A stretch of DNA of 64,000 nucleotides from Planctomycetota bacterium (GTDB taxonomy: Bacteria > Planctomycetota > UBA1135 > GCA-002748355): positions 54,223-118,222 of the forward strand of contig PDSF01000034.1 of NCBI GenBank assembly GCA_002748355.1, given 5' to 3'. Positions 18,245 through 26,977 of the stretch are shown one piece after another. The notes beneath the pieces were generated by a model, which did no database searches, was not told where the DNA came from, and saw nothing but the letters and a program-made list of their open reading frames with translations. Within the stretch, counting starts at the first letter, position 1; the number at the start of each line of letters is the position of its first letter. A program made the position numbers and the translations under genes.

Positions 18245-20080
18245 ATGCCCTCTAGCCTCTCGCCCTCACTCGCCCGCTGGCCCATCGGTCTCCTTGCCGC
18301 TGCGCTCGGGTTCGGGCTCATCTCCTGCTCTGCCGACAGCTACGTCGAAGAAGCAGACATCGAGGTCTACGAGATCTTGAACGACAAGCGCGGGGCGGCG
18401 CTCGGAAGCGACAAGGCTGGGCCCATCGCCTTCAGCGTCGACGCAGCCGAGAACACACTTCGCAAGCGCCTGTTAGAACGCATCGCCAAGGGCGAGACGC
18501 CGGAACTCTCCCTCGATCTCAAACGCGCCCTCGAGATCGCCGCCGAAAACAGCGAGGAGTTCCAGCAGCAGCGCGAGTCACTCTACTTCGCCGCCCTCAA
18601 CCTCACCGGGCAGCGCAATCGCTACACGACGATCTTCTCAGCCAGCGGCGACCTCGATGCCAACGGCGTCGCCGACGACAGCGCCAATGGCGGCGTCGGC
18701 CGCGGCCTGACCGGACGCAAGCTGATGGCCACAGGTGCCAGCATACTCGGAGGCTTCGCATCCAAGTTCGTCCGCGTCTTCACCAGCGGTGGCGGCTGGG
18801 ACGTCAGCTCCCTGCTTTCGCTGTCGATTACCCAGCCTCTACTCCAAAGCTTCGGCGCGGCAGTGACCATGGAACCACTGACCCAGGCCGAACGCGACGT
18901 CATCTACGCCATCCGCAACTACGAGCGCTTCCGTCGCCGCTTCGCCGTCGACGTCACCTCGGATTACCTCTCCGTCATCGAAGCCCGCAACAGCCTGCGC
19001 AACTCGCTCGACAACCTGAAGAGCCTCGAAAACAACCGCAAGCGCAGCGAGGAACTGGCAAAGGCCGGCCGCACCCCCCAGTTCGAAGTCGACCAGTCAC
19101 TGCAGCGCGAACTCACGGCCCGCAACGGCGTGATCCGCAGTCGCACCAGTCTGCAAACCCAGCTCGACCGCTTCAAAATCACCCTGGGCATCCCCATCGA
19201 ATGCGAGATCAAGCTGGCCCGCGACGCCCTGGAGCGGGTTAGGGAAATAGGCATCAAAGAGCCCGCCCTTGATGAGGAGAAGGCGATCGAGCTGGCGATG
19301 CAGAACCGCCTCGACCTACGCAACTCCATCGAACAAGTCGAAGACGCCGAACGCAAAGTCATCGTCGCCAAGGACGCGCTCAAGATGGGCCTGGATCTAA
19401 GCGCCGCCATCGACATCCCCAACGAGAAGACGAGCAACGGCTTCAAACTCGACTGGGACAAGTACCAGTGGCAGGTCGGGCTGGCGTTGGAGCTGCCCTT
19501 GAACAAGACCAACGAACGCAACTCCTACCGCCGGGCACTGATCGGCCTACAGGCCGAGCTGCGCTCGCATGGCCGCTTCCTCGACCGGATCAAGCAAAAC
19601 GTGCGCACCCAGCTGCGCAACGTCGAGCAGGCACTGCGTAGTTACCGCATCGAAGAGAACGCCGTCAAGCTCGCCCAAACCCGCGTCGACTCGACCCGGC
19701 TCCTGATCGAGGCCGGACGCGCCACGACGCGTGACTTCCTGGACTCCCAATCCTCCCTGCTCTCGGCTCAGGACAACCTGACATCCCGGCTCGTAGATTA
19801 CTTCGTCGCCAACCTCGGCCTGCTGCGCGAACTCGAGATGCTCGACGTCGGCAAGGACGGACTCCAGGTCGACGTCAACGCCCTCAACACTTTCCGTGCC
19901 CAGGAGCCTCCCGCTCCAGAGAGCAGCAAGAGTTCAATGCGAAGCCCTAAGCCGCCTAGCAAGCGCTTGCAGAAGCCGGGCAGCAGCAGAACAGCAAAAT
20001 CGGCGTCCACCGCCACAAACTCCGGCACTCTGCCATTCGCTAGTTTTCCCTCCCTCCCTGCTAGTCGCATAGAGCGCTGA
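18245..20080 (+). CDS. TolC-family outer-membrane efflux lipoprotein
   Basis: The outer-membrane channel of a tripartite pump. The start at 18245 gives an N-terminus with a lipobox, GLISC (acyl Cys 28), so the channel is lipid-anchored as in OprM-type proteins. Two homologous TolC repeats follow, each of long helices around a strand pair: LKRALEIAAENSEE opens the first, EEKAIELAMQNRLDLR the second, and VRTQLRNVEQALRSY and ATTRDFLDSQSSLLSAQ are typical of the family. The last 70 residues are a Ser/Pro/Lys-rich tail not expected in TolC. First gene of a four-gene operon with the adaptor (13 bases later) and the MacB-like ATPase and permease. Confidence 0.88.
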   Translation: MPSSLSPSLARWPIGLLAAALGFGLISCSADSYVEEADIEVYEILNDKRGAALGSDKAGPIAFSVDAAENTLRKRLLERIAKGETPELSLDLKRALEIAAENSEEFQQQRESLYFAALNLTGQRNRYTTIFSASGDLDANGVADDSANGGVGRGLTGRKLMATGASILGGFASKFVRVFTSGGGWDVSSLLSLSITQPLLQSFGAAVTMEPLTQAERDVIYAIRNYERFRRRFAVDVTSDYLSVIEARNSLRNSLDNLKSLENNRKRSEELAKAGRTPQFEVDQSLQRELTARNGVIRSRTSLQTQLDRFKITLGIPIECEIKLARDALERVREIGIKEPALDEEKAIELAMQNRLDLRNSIEQVEDAERKVIVAKDALKMGLDLSAAIDIPNEKTSNGFKLDWDKYQWQVGLALELPLNKTNERNSYRRALIGLQAELRSHGRFLDRIKQNVRTQLRNVEQALRSYRIEENAVKLAQTRVDSTRLLIEAGRATTRDFLDSQSSLLSAQDNLTSRLVDYFVANLGLLRELEMLDVGKDGLQVDVNALNTFRAQEPPAPESSKSSMRSPKPPSKRLQKPGSSRTAKSASTATNSGTLPFASFPSLPASRIER

Positions 20081-20093
20081 ACGAGGCCCCCTG

Positions 20094-22094
20094 ATGACCC
20101 GCATACTCTTCATCACCATTCTCGTAGCTGCACTTGGCTACGGTATCTATGCGCTCAGCACAGGTTCGAGCCAAGGCGCCAACCTGAATCGTGCCGACAT
20201 CATTACCGCCAAGCGGGGAGATCTGCGCATCGTAGTCACCGAGGATGGCGAGCTCGAAGCGGCCAAGTCGGTCAAGGTCCGCAGCGAGATCGAAGGGCGC
20301 AACACCATCGAGTGGCTGATCCCCGAGGGCAGCACCGTCAAGAAGGGCGACCGCCTCGCCGTGCTGGATGTCTCGCGCTTCTCGGATCGCGAGGAAACTC
20401 AATCCATTTCGCTCTCGCGCGCCAAGTCATCCCTGGTCAGCGCCGAGACCGGCTTCGAAATCCAAGAGAGCCAAAACGCCTCCGATATCGACAAAGCTCA
20501 GACCAAGCTCTTCTTCGCCAAGATGGACTTCGAGCGCTTCACCGGCCAGCGCATCGTCGACGGCAAGCAGACTGTCGCGAGTATCCTCTCACAGTGGAAG
20601 AAGCAGGCAGAAGAAGAGCTACAGGCTATGGATCAGGCTGCCAAAGGCGGCGCCAACAAAGCCCTACAGCGTGGCGATCGGGACAGCACAACGATGTCCG
20701 AAGGCCAGCAGCGCCTTGACCAAAGCCTCTCCGACATCAGCCTCAAGCAGGAAGAGCTGAGCCAGTCCGAAGAAAAGCTCGCCTGGACCCGCCGCCTCTA
20801 CGCCAAGAACTACGTCGCCGAGCAAGACCTCAAGCGTGATGAGTTCGCGGTCGACAAGGCCCGCTACAACCTCGACGTCGCCAAGAGCAAGCTCCGCCTT
20901 CTCATCGCCTACGACCTGCGCAAGGAAATCCGAGACCTCGAATCCAAGGTTCAGGCGGCGCAAGACGAACTCGGCCGCACCAAGCTGCGCTGCCGCGCCC
21001 AGCTCGAGAACAAGAAGTCCGACCTTGAGGCCAAAAAGCAGCAGTACGAAATCGAAGTCGCCAAGCTCGAAAAGCTTCGCGAGAACATCAAGGGCGGCAC
21101 CCTCCTAAGCCCCTCCTCGGGATTGGTGGTCTACGGCAAATCTGGCAGCTGGCGGCGCCAGGAGCCGATCGATGTAGGCACCGACGTGCAACGCGGACAG
21201 ACCATCCTGATCCTCCCCGACACTTCGACCATGGTCGCCAAGCTGAAGATCCCCGAAGCGCAACGCGAGCTGATCAAGCCGGGACAGGTCGCCACCCTGA
21301 CCGTGGAGTCGATGCCAGGAAGGACCTTCACCGGGCACGTCACCTTCATTGGCCAAACGGCAGACACTCAGAGCTCTTGGCTCAACCCGGACATCAAGCA
21401 GTATCGATGCATGGTCGAGTTGCACGGCGACACCCTCGCCCTGCGCCCCAACATGTCCGCCAACGTGACGGTCGAAGTCGCAACCCTGGAAAACGTTTTG
21501 TCGGTCCCGATCCAAGCGGTGCAACGCGCCAAGAACGTGCACTTCCTCTGGGTCGAAACGGATTCCGGCCTTGAGCCGCGCCTCGTCGAGATCGGCCGCG
21601 CCAACGACAACAGGATCGTGATCAAGAGCGGCCTCAAAGAGGGCGAGCGCGTCTACCTCCATGATGTCGATGGGGTCGAACGCCCGAAGTTCGAAAAGGA
21701 AAACGCCGAGTTCGAGAAAGCGCGCCTGTCCAAGGAAGCTCAGCGCAAACAAGACGCCGCCAAGCGACGCAAGGAAGCTTCGCAGCGGCAGAAGGCCGGT
21801 TCGCCACGCCCCATCGAGGCATCGAGCAGCAAAGCTGAAGGTCGCCGTGGAGGAAGCTCCGCAATGACCGAGATCTTCGAAATGGCCAAGGCGGCCTTCC
21901 CCGAATACGCCAAGAGGCTTGAGGATCCTCGCCAGCGCATGAGGCTGTTCAGGGATGCTAAGTTCACCAAGACGATGCAAGAGCACCCCAAGATCGGCCC
22001 GAAGTGGAAGACGCTGATGAACCGCTTCCGTGGTAAGGGCGGGCGGCGTCCCCAAGGCAGCCGCAGCTCGGGCAGAGGCCCCGGTGGTGAATGA
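20094..22094 (+). CDS. MacA-like periplasmic adaptor (HlyD/RND-type membrane fusion protein)
   Basis: This protein links the inner-membrane MacB-like transporter to the TolC-like channel. It has one N-terminal membrane anchor (residues 4-21), a lipoyl half-motif with VKVRSEIEGRNTIEWLIPEG and VKKGDRLAVLD, a very long coiled coil (about residues 105-340), and the second lipoyl half beginning SPSSGLVVYG. Beta-barrel and membrane-proximal domains follow (IPEAQRELIKPGQVATLTVE; VLSVPIQAVQ). At 666 residues it is much longer than MacA (about 370): the hairpin is extended, and about 130 extra residues after 540 form a charged Lys/Arg/Ser-rich tail of unknown role. Confidence 0.88.
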   Translation: MTRILFITILVAALGYGIYALSTGSSQGANLNRADIITAKRGDLRIVVTEDGELEAAKSVKVRSEIEGRNTIEWLIPEGSTVKKGDRLAVLDVSRFSDREETQSISLSRAKSSLVSAETGFEIQESQNASDIDKAQTKLFFAKMDFERFTGQRIVDGKQTVASILSQWKKQAEEELQAMDQAAKGGANKALQRGDRDSTTMSEGQQRLDQSLSDISLKQEELSQSEEKLAWTRRLYAKNYVAEQDLKRDEFAVDKARYNLDVAKSKLRLLIAYDLRKEIRDLESKVQAAQDELGRTKLRCRAQLENKKSDLEAKKQQYEIEVAKLEKLRENIKGGTLLSPSSGLVVYGKSGSWRRQEPIDVGTDVQRGQTILILPDTSTMVAKLKIPEAQRELIKPGQVATLTVESMPGRTFTGHVTFIGQTADTQSSWLNPDIKQYRCMVELHGDTLALRPNMSANVTVEVATLENVLSVPIQAVQRAKNVHFLWVETDSGLEPRLVEIGRANDNRIVIKSGLKEGERVYLHDVDGVERPKFEKENAEFEKARLSKEAQRKQDAAKRRKEASQRQKAGSPRPIEASSSKAEGRRGGSSAMTEIFEMAKAAFPEYAKRLEDPRQRMRLFRDAKFTKTMQEHPKIGPKWKTLMNRFRGKGGRRPQGSRSSGRGPGGE

Positions 22095-22098
22095 AGCC

Positions 22099-22842
22099 AT
22101 GGTTACGGCAAGCGGAAGTAAAAGCCAGTCCGGCGAGGTCCTAGTCGACCTCCAAGCCGTCGAGCGCCACTACGTGATGGGCGACACCATCGTCGCAGCC
22201 CTCGACGGCGTCGACTTCCAAGTTCGCCGCGGCGAGTACTGGTCGATCATGGGCCGCTCCGGATCGGGCAAGTCGACGCTTCTCAACATCCTCGGCGCCC
22301 TCGACCGCCCAAGCGGCGGCGAGTACTACCTGGGCGGCACGGCCGTAAGCCAGCTAGGCGACGACCAACTCTCGGAGATCCGAGGCGAACGCATCGGCTT
22401 CATCTTCCAATCCTTCAACCTCATCCCACAGCTGACCCTACTTGAGAACTTGGAAGTCCCCCTCTTCTACCAGGGGCACTCCCCCAAGCTCGCCCGCGAG
22501 CGGGCGGCGATGCTGGCCGAGAAGGTCGGGCTCGCCGAACGACTCGAGCACCGGCCGACCGAGCTCTCCGGTGGACAGCAGCAGCGTGTCGCCATCGCCC
22601 GCGCCCTGATGAACGACCCGCTGATCCTCCTTGCCGACGAAGCGACCGGCAACCTCGACACCAACACCGAACAAGAGATCCTCGCCTTACTCGACGAACT
22701 CGCCGACGAGGGCAAGACCGTAATCATGGTCACCCACTCCGAAGAGGTCGCCGAACGCGCGCACATGCTGCTTCGGCTTCGCGACGGCAAGGTCGCGTCG
22801 AAGGAAGTCATGAAGGGTATTGAGCGGAAAAAAGCCGAATGA
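22099..22842 (+). CDS. MacB-type ABC transporter ATP-binding protein
   Basis: The ATPase of the efflux system, a MacB/LolD-like member of 247 residues. All nucleotide-binding elements are present: Walker [11 protein letters not shown]-loop [10 protein letters not shown], signature [15 protein letters not shown], Walker [14 protein letters not shown] and H-loop VTHSEE. The start at 22099 was preferred because similarity to the family begins just after it; an in-frame GTG at 22087 is an alternative. It begins four bases after the adaptor stop and its own stop overlaps the permease start (ATGA), so ATPase and permease are coupled. In E. coli MacB the two are a single chain. Confidence 0.92.
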   Translation: MVTASGSKSQSGEVLVDLQAVERHYVMGDTIVAALDGVDFQVRRGEYWSIMGRSGSGKSTLLNILGALDRPSGGEYYLGGTAVSQLGDDQLSEIRGERIGFIFQSFNLIPQLTLLENLEVPLFYQGHSPKLARERAAMLAEKVGLAERLEHRPTELSGGQQQRVAIARALMNDPLILLADEATGNLDTNTEQEILALLDELADEGKTVIMVTHSEEVAERAHMLLRLRDGKVASKEVMKGIERKKAE

Positions 22843-24122
22843 TCAGCGAAACAGCCCTAGTCCGGACCATCAAGCTGGGCGTCAAGAACCTCCTCCTGCA
22901 CAAGCTCCGCAGCTTTTTGACCATCCTCGGCATGATGCTGGGCGTCGCCTCGGTCATCACCATGCTGGCCGTTGGCGAAGGTGCGGCCTTCGAGCAAGGG
23001 CAGAAGATCAAAGCCATGGGCTCGGACCAGATCCTGCTCCAGTCGGTCAAGTCGGCCGAAGAGCAGGGTTCAGGAGGATCCACTCACGCAGCTCAGGTCT
23101 ACGGCCTGACCAATAGCGACCTGCGTGCGATCCAGACGACGCTGCCAGGAGTCACTGAGATCATCGGCGAGCGCGACTTTCCCAAGCGAGTGAGCTACCG
23201 CTCGCGGACGATGCAGGCCTTCGCCGTTGGGACCACGCCAAACTACGCCAAGATGACCAAGGTGCAGATCGAGCAGGGCCGCTTCCTCGTACCACACGAT
23301 GAGAAAGGCCGCCGCAACGTCGCGGTCGTCGGCGACGCGCTGGCGCGCGATCTCTTCGTCCTCGACAACCCGCTGGGGCAAACGATTCGCATCGGCTCCG
23401 AAGCCTTCGAAGTGGTCGGCACCCTCGCCAAACCCGAGACCTCGGCAGGCGGCGCCGCAGTCACCCTCGCTCGTCACCGCATCTTCATCCCCCTACTCGC
23501 CGCCAACCGCATCTTCGGCAAGACCATCGTCAAGGCGAGCCAGGGCAGCCGCGAGTTCGAACAAGTCGAGCTACATCGCATCCGCCTCGTCGTCGCCGAC
23601 GATGACAGTGCCGGCGAAGCCGTGCTGCAAACCGCACGCTCCCTCCGCGCCCTGATGGAGAAGCTGCACGAAAAGAAGGACTACGACATCGTCGTTCCCC
23701 TGGAGCTGCTCCGGCAGAAGGAGGAAACGGCGCGGCTCTGGAGCCTGGTGCTCGGGACCATTGCCGGGATTTCGCTCCTGGTCGGCGGCATAGGCATCAT
23801 GAACGTCATGCTGGCGACGGTGACCGAAAGGACCCGAGAGATCGGCATCCGCCGCGCCCTGGGCGCCAAGCGCAAGCACATCATCGGCCAGTTCCTAGTC
23901 GAGACGACGGTGCTCTCCTGCTTCGGCGGCCTGATTGGCGTCGCCCTCGGTGTCCTGCTCCCCGAGCTGGCTTCACAAGCGCTGAAGCAAACAACCATCG
24001 TCGAGCCCTTCTTCGCCATCCTCGCCTTCGTCATCTCGGGCGGGGTCGGCATCGTCGCAGGGCTCTACCCCGCATGGCGAGCCGCCCAGATGGATCCGGT
24101 CGACGCGCTGCGCCACGAATGA
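22839..24122 (+). CDS. MacB-type ABC transporter permease
   Basis: The inner-membrane part of the efflux pump, 427 residues with the MacB/FtsX topology. TM1 is near residues 25-47 (LRSFLTILGMMLGVASVITM), followed by a periplasmic domain of about 220 residues (GSDQILLQ, TNSDLRAIQ, RRNVAVVGDALA), then three TMs in the C-terminal half (TIAGISLLVGGIGIMNVM with the following TERTREIGIRRALGAKR coupling region, and SGGVGIVAGLYPAWRAAQMD). It overlaps the ATPase by four bases and ends the tolC-macA-macB operon. The substrate is unknown: macrolides, lipids or peptides are transported by relatives. Confidence 0.9.
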   Translation: MISETALVRTIKLGVKNLLLHKLRSFLTILGMMLGVASVITMLAVGEGAAFEQGQKIKAMGSDQILLQSVKSAEEQGSGGSTHAAQVYGLTNSDLRAIQTTLPGVTEIIGERDFPKRVSYRSRTMQAFAVGTTPNYAKMTKVQIEQGRFLVPHDEKGRRNVAVVGDALARDLFVLDNPLGQTIRIGSEAFEVVGTLAKPETSAGGAAVTLARHRIFIPLLAANRIFGKTIVKASQGSREFEQVELHRIRLVVADDDSAGEAVLQTARSLRALMEKLHEKKDYDIVVPLELLRQKEETARLWSLVLGTIAGISLLVGGIGIMNVMLATVTERTREIGIRRALGAKRKHIIGQFLVETTVLSCFGGLIGVALGVLLPELASQALKQTTIVEPFFAILAFVISGGVGIVAGLYPAWRAAQMDPVDALRHE

Positions 24123-24257
24123 CGAGCAGGGAAGACCGAAGCAAGGCGCAGCCCGGACAAGAAGCTCCTGCTTCCGGCCAACGCCGATGGGCACGCGGCT
24201 GAGTTCGGCCGCCACAGGCCAGCCTTCCATTTCGACAGCCGTGCCGGTGGATAAATC

Positions 24258-24494
24258 ACGGAACCCGTCAGCACAGAGTTCCGTCTCAGAGCCACCAGCT
24301 AAGCCCAGCCCCCGGGCTTTTCGTGGTGAACTCGATTTCCTCTCTCAGTCAGCCCGCCTCTTCGGCAGGCGGAGTTCTTCGACAAGCAGCGTCTTCGGCC
24401 AAGCGCGAATCGCTCGAAGATTTTTCAATGAGGCTGAGCCAAAACGTCCCGAATGCGTTTTGGCTGGCCATCGAAGTGGGCCTAGTCCACTTCG
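24258..24494 (+). ncRNA. Candidate structured RNA: cluster of perfect hairpins
   Basis: Six perfect stems in 237 bases: ACGGAAC/GTTCCGT (24258-24284), AAGCCC/GGGCTT followed by TT (24301-24321), CCGCCT/AGGCGG with a CTTCGGC loop (24354-24372), TCTTCGA/TCGAAGA followed by T5 (24376-24425), AGCCAAAACG/CGTTTTGGCT with a nine-base loop (24437-24465) and CGAAGTGG/CCACTTCG with a seven-base loop (24472-24494). No protein signal overlaps. It may be the 3' untranslated region of the macB operon with tandem terminators, or an independent small RNA. No known RNA family is recognised. Confidence 0.35.
24376..24425 (+). terminator. Possible rho-independent terminator downstream of the efflux operon
   Basis: TCTTCGA pairs perfectly with TCGAAGA across a 31-base loop, and five T follow directly. 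Its orientation suits the plus-strand tolC-macA-macB operon, although it lies about 250 bases after the last stop. The smaller AAGCCC/GGGCTTTT stem at 24301 could act instead. Confidence 0.35.
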
Positions 24495-24765
24495 CCAAAG
24501 CACAGTGCGAGAACAGCGGCCGACTAGAGGCCAACAACGGTGGGCGGTGGAGCAAAGGCTTCATCGCCCACCCAGCCCCACGGTGTCAGCTCCCACCCAG
24601 GGGACCCAGGCGCAGAAGACCTAGGCAGTAAAGACCTAGGTACAAAAAAAAGCGCGAGGATCTGTCTTGTGCCCCCGAGGCTTCGGACCCCGTGTCCTCC
24701 GCCTCTCAAAACAGACCCTCGTGCGAGAATCTCTGTCGTTGCTGTGCCCAAAGCCAAGTCTGTCG

Positions 24766-24816
24766 GACTCTGTCTTTTCGGACTCTGTCTTTTCGGACTC
24801 TGTCTTTTCGGACTCT
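24766..24816. repeat. 15-base tandem repeat, three copies plus a part
   Basis: The unit GACTCTGTCTTTTCG occurs at 24766, 24781 and 24796, identical each time, and a partial copy (GACTCTT) follows at 24811. It lies in non-coding DNA about 285 bases before the next operon. Perfect identity suggests recent expansion. Confidence 0.9.
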
Positions 24817-25100
24817 TGGGCAGTTCGCTAACGGGCGCAGGATCAAGGTGAGCTACCTCGCCGCTTGGCCACAGCCCTCAGGCGACGCGCCACCAGTGCA
24901 AAGCCCTACGCGCTGATCGGATTAGACCCGGTATTGCCGGAAGTTTCACTTCGTTTCATTTTTTTCACCTAGCGACCTCCGTACGAGACGCGAAGACCCA
25001 GCCGAGGCCGGTGGAAAAACAGTGCAGGCTGGAGCTAGCAGGGGAATTCGCTGAAGATGCGCACGCGTTCGGCTCCCAGCCTCCCCCTCCAATCCCTGTC

Positions 25101-26303
25101 GTGTCCCTAGCCGCCCTCCGCACCTGCCTGTTGCTCTGCCTGGCGCTCAGCGCCAGCACCCTCAACCTCCGCGCAAAGGCTCGGCATCCCGGCGCACCGA
25201 TCTTCATGGAGATGCAGCTCTTCCAGGATCGGATCGAGCTACGAATCGTTGGGGAACAAGAGGTCATCCTCCCCCAATGGCTCGGCTTGGAACTCGCCGG
25301 ATACGAGAAAAACGTCTCCGCCGCGGACACGCAACGAGCCACCAAGAAGGCGCGGGCCTTCTTCGAAAAATACGGCGAACTCAGGCTGGGTAAGCAGAAG
25401 CTGTCCTTGGAGTCCTTCAAGGTCGACTTTCCCGAGAGCCTGAACTACATCTTCCAGAAGCCGGGGATCCGGCTCTCTGCCCGCTTCCCCCTCACCGGCG
25501 TGCCTCCCAGCGTTTCGATCCGCTGGCTCAACTACAAGGGCATCCCCGCCCTCTACAGCGAGCCAGAAATCCCGGTCACAACCCAGTGGCGGGACCAAGT
25601 CGACTTCTCCCGGCTCTCGAAGAATGAGCCCGAGCACATCTGGCACGCGAACAAGGAAAGCGCCCGCGCGCGTCCGAAAATCACGCTGCCGCCACCACCA
25701 CCGCCGCCGACCTGGCGGCTGCCACTCCTGTCTCTGGGCTTGATCCTGGTCGGCGCAATCGGATTCGCCCTGGTAAGAGGACACAAGCGCTGGCTCTTCG
25801 CAGCCCTGCCCCTCCTCTCCAGCCTGGCTACCTGGCAGATCGCCGTAGTCGAAATCCCCTCCCCCTTCCCGGCGACCATCACTGTCCCCCTAGGCGACGA
25901 GGCGCGGCAGCTCTTCGAGCAGCTGCACAAAAACCTCTACATGGCCTTCCAAGGCGACAGCGAAGAGGAGATCTATGAACTCCTCGCCGCCAGCGTCTGC
26001 CCCAAGCTGATCGACGAACTCTACGGCGAGATCTACGAGAGCCTGGTCCTCCGCTCCGAAGGCGGCGCCGTCTGCACCATCACCAAGCTTGAGCAGCTCG
26101 ATGGCGGAGTGAAGGACTCTCAGAGCCAGCCCCCCGGGTTCGAGGTCGACTGGCATTGGCGGGTGCACGGCGAAGTCTCGCACTGGGGCCACCGACACGA
26201 GCGAACAAACGAATACCGAGCGCTCTACCAAGTCGAGCATGACGGACGTAGCTGGAAGATCGCCTCTGTCGAAATCCTCTCCCAGCGCCGAATCGATCAA
26301 TGA
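25101..26303 (+). CDS. Membrane protein with two TM segments, unknown function
   Basis: From the GTG at 25101 the protein has a signal-peptide-like start (VSLAALRTCLLLCLALSAS), an extracytoplasmic domain of about 190 residues, a poly-Pro hinge (PPPPPPPTW), two hydrophobic segments (LPLLSLGLILVGAIGFALV and LFAALPLLSSLATWQIAVV), and a C-terminal soluble domain of about 140 residues (FEQLHKNLYMAFQGDSEEEI, VDWHWRVHGEVSHWGHRHE). An upstream GTG at 25011 would add 30 residues of atypical composition and is less likely. No family is recognised. Its stop overlaps the ABC ATPase start (ATGA), and a ZnuA-like lipoprotein follows, so it belongs to a three-gene transport-like operon. It lacks the fold of a ZnuB or FtsX-type permease. 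Confidence 0.65.
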   Translation: MSLAALRTCLLLCLALSASTLNLRAKARHPGAPIFMEMQLFQDRIELRIVGEQEVILPQWLGLELAGYEKNVSAADTQRATKKARAFFEKYGELRLGKQKLSLESFKVDFPESLNYIFQKPGIRLSARFPLTGVPPSVSIRWLNYKGIPALYSEPEIPVTTQWRDQVDFSRLSKNEPEHIWHANKESARARPKITLPPPPPPPTWRLPLLSLGLILVGAIGFALVRGHKRWLFAALPLLSSLATWQIAVVEIPSPFPATITVPLGDEARQLFEQLHKNLYMAFQGDSEEEIYELLAASVCPKLIDELYGEIYESLVLRSEGGAVCTITKLEQLDGGVKDSQSQPPGFEVDWHWRVHGEVSHWGHRHERTNEYRALYQVEHDGRSWKIASVEILSQRRIDQ

Positions 26304-26971
26304 GCAGCGACCTAGCCATCGACGGCAGCGGCCTCCGCTACCGCTACCCAGCAACGCGGCAGAGCGAAGAGCCCTTCGAGCTGAGCCTGCCGGAGCTTCA
26401 CGTCCAGCCAGGGCGACGCGTGGCCTGCATCGGCCCCTCGGGAAGCGGCAAGAGCACGCTGCTGTCACTGATCGCCGGCATTCGCCTGCCCAGCGAAGGT
26501 CGCCTCCTAACGCTGGGCCAGGACTGGAGCCAGCTCAGTGACGCCAAGCGGCGTGAGCAGCGCATCTCCCGAGTCGGGCTAGTCTTCCAGACCTTCGAAC
26601 TCCTCGAGCACCTGAGCGTGCGTGAGAACATCCTCCTCCCCTACCACGTGCACCCGGCACTGCGGCTGGGAGAAGAAAGCGAAGAGCGGATGCACGAATT
26701 GGCGAAAGAGACCGGGCTAACTCCGCAGCTACGCAAGCACCCGAGCCAACTCTCGCAAGGCGAGCGGCAACGGGTGGCCATCTGCCGGGCACTGGTCACC
26801 GGCCCCGAGCTCCTGCTCGCCGACGAACCGACCGGCAACCTCGACCCCAAGACGAGCCGCATCGTCCTCGACCTGATGCTCCAACAGGTCACCCGGCTCG
26901 GCACGACCTTGTTCCTAGTGACCCACGACCACGGCTTGCTCGAGGACTTCGACGAGTGCGTGAAGCTATAG
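26300..26971 (+). CDS. ABC transporter ATP-binding protein (LolD/MacB-like)
   Basis: A 223-residue ATPase with Walker A GPSGSGKST, Q-loop VFQTFELLEHL, signature LSQGERQRVAICRAL, Walker B LLLADEPTGNLDP and H-loop VTHDH. The sequence groups with LolD/MacB-type export ATPases rather than with ZnuC import ATPases, judged from DEPTGNLD and the overall motif wording. It is coupled by a four-base overlap to the unknown membrane protein and followed after six bases by the ZnuA-like lipoprotein. No permease gene is present in the cluster, so it must either pair with a permease encoded elsewhere or use the two-TM protein as its membrane partner. Confidence 0.88.
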   Translation: MSSDLAIDGSGLRYRYPATRQSEEPFELSLPELHVQPGRRVACIGPSGSGKSTLLSLIAGIRLPSEGRLLTLGQDWSQLSDAKRREQRISRVGLVFQTFELLEHLSVRENILLPYHVHPALRLGEESEERMHELAKETGLTPQLRKHPSQLSQGERQRVAICRALVTGPELLLADEPTGNLDPKTSRIVLDLMLQQVTRLGTTLFLVTHDHGLLEDFDECVKL

Positions 26972-26977
26972 ACCGAC

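Larger units (their letters stand above)
24123..25100. other. Long non-coding region between two operons
   Basis: Almost 980 bases without a supportable gene; frames here are Ser/Pro/Arg-rich and lack family features. The region contains the hairpin cluster (24258-24494), a pair of AAGACCTAGG words at about 24616-24640 followed by a run of eight A, and three copies of a 15-base tandem repeat at 24766. It separates the efflux operon from the operon starting at 25101 and so should also contain the latter's promoter. Confidence 0.5.

Noticed and set aside
24187..24631. Two plus-strand frames of 145 and 102 residues in the gap after macB
   Set aside because: Composition is Ser/Arg/Pro-rich without domains, and the DNA is better explained by hairpins.
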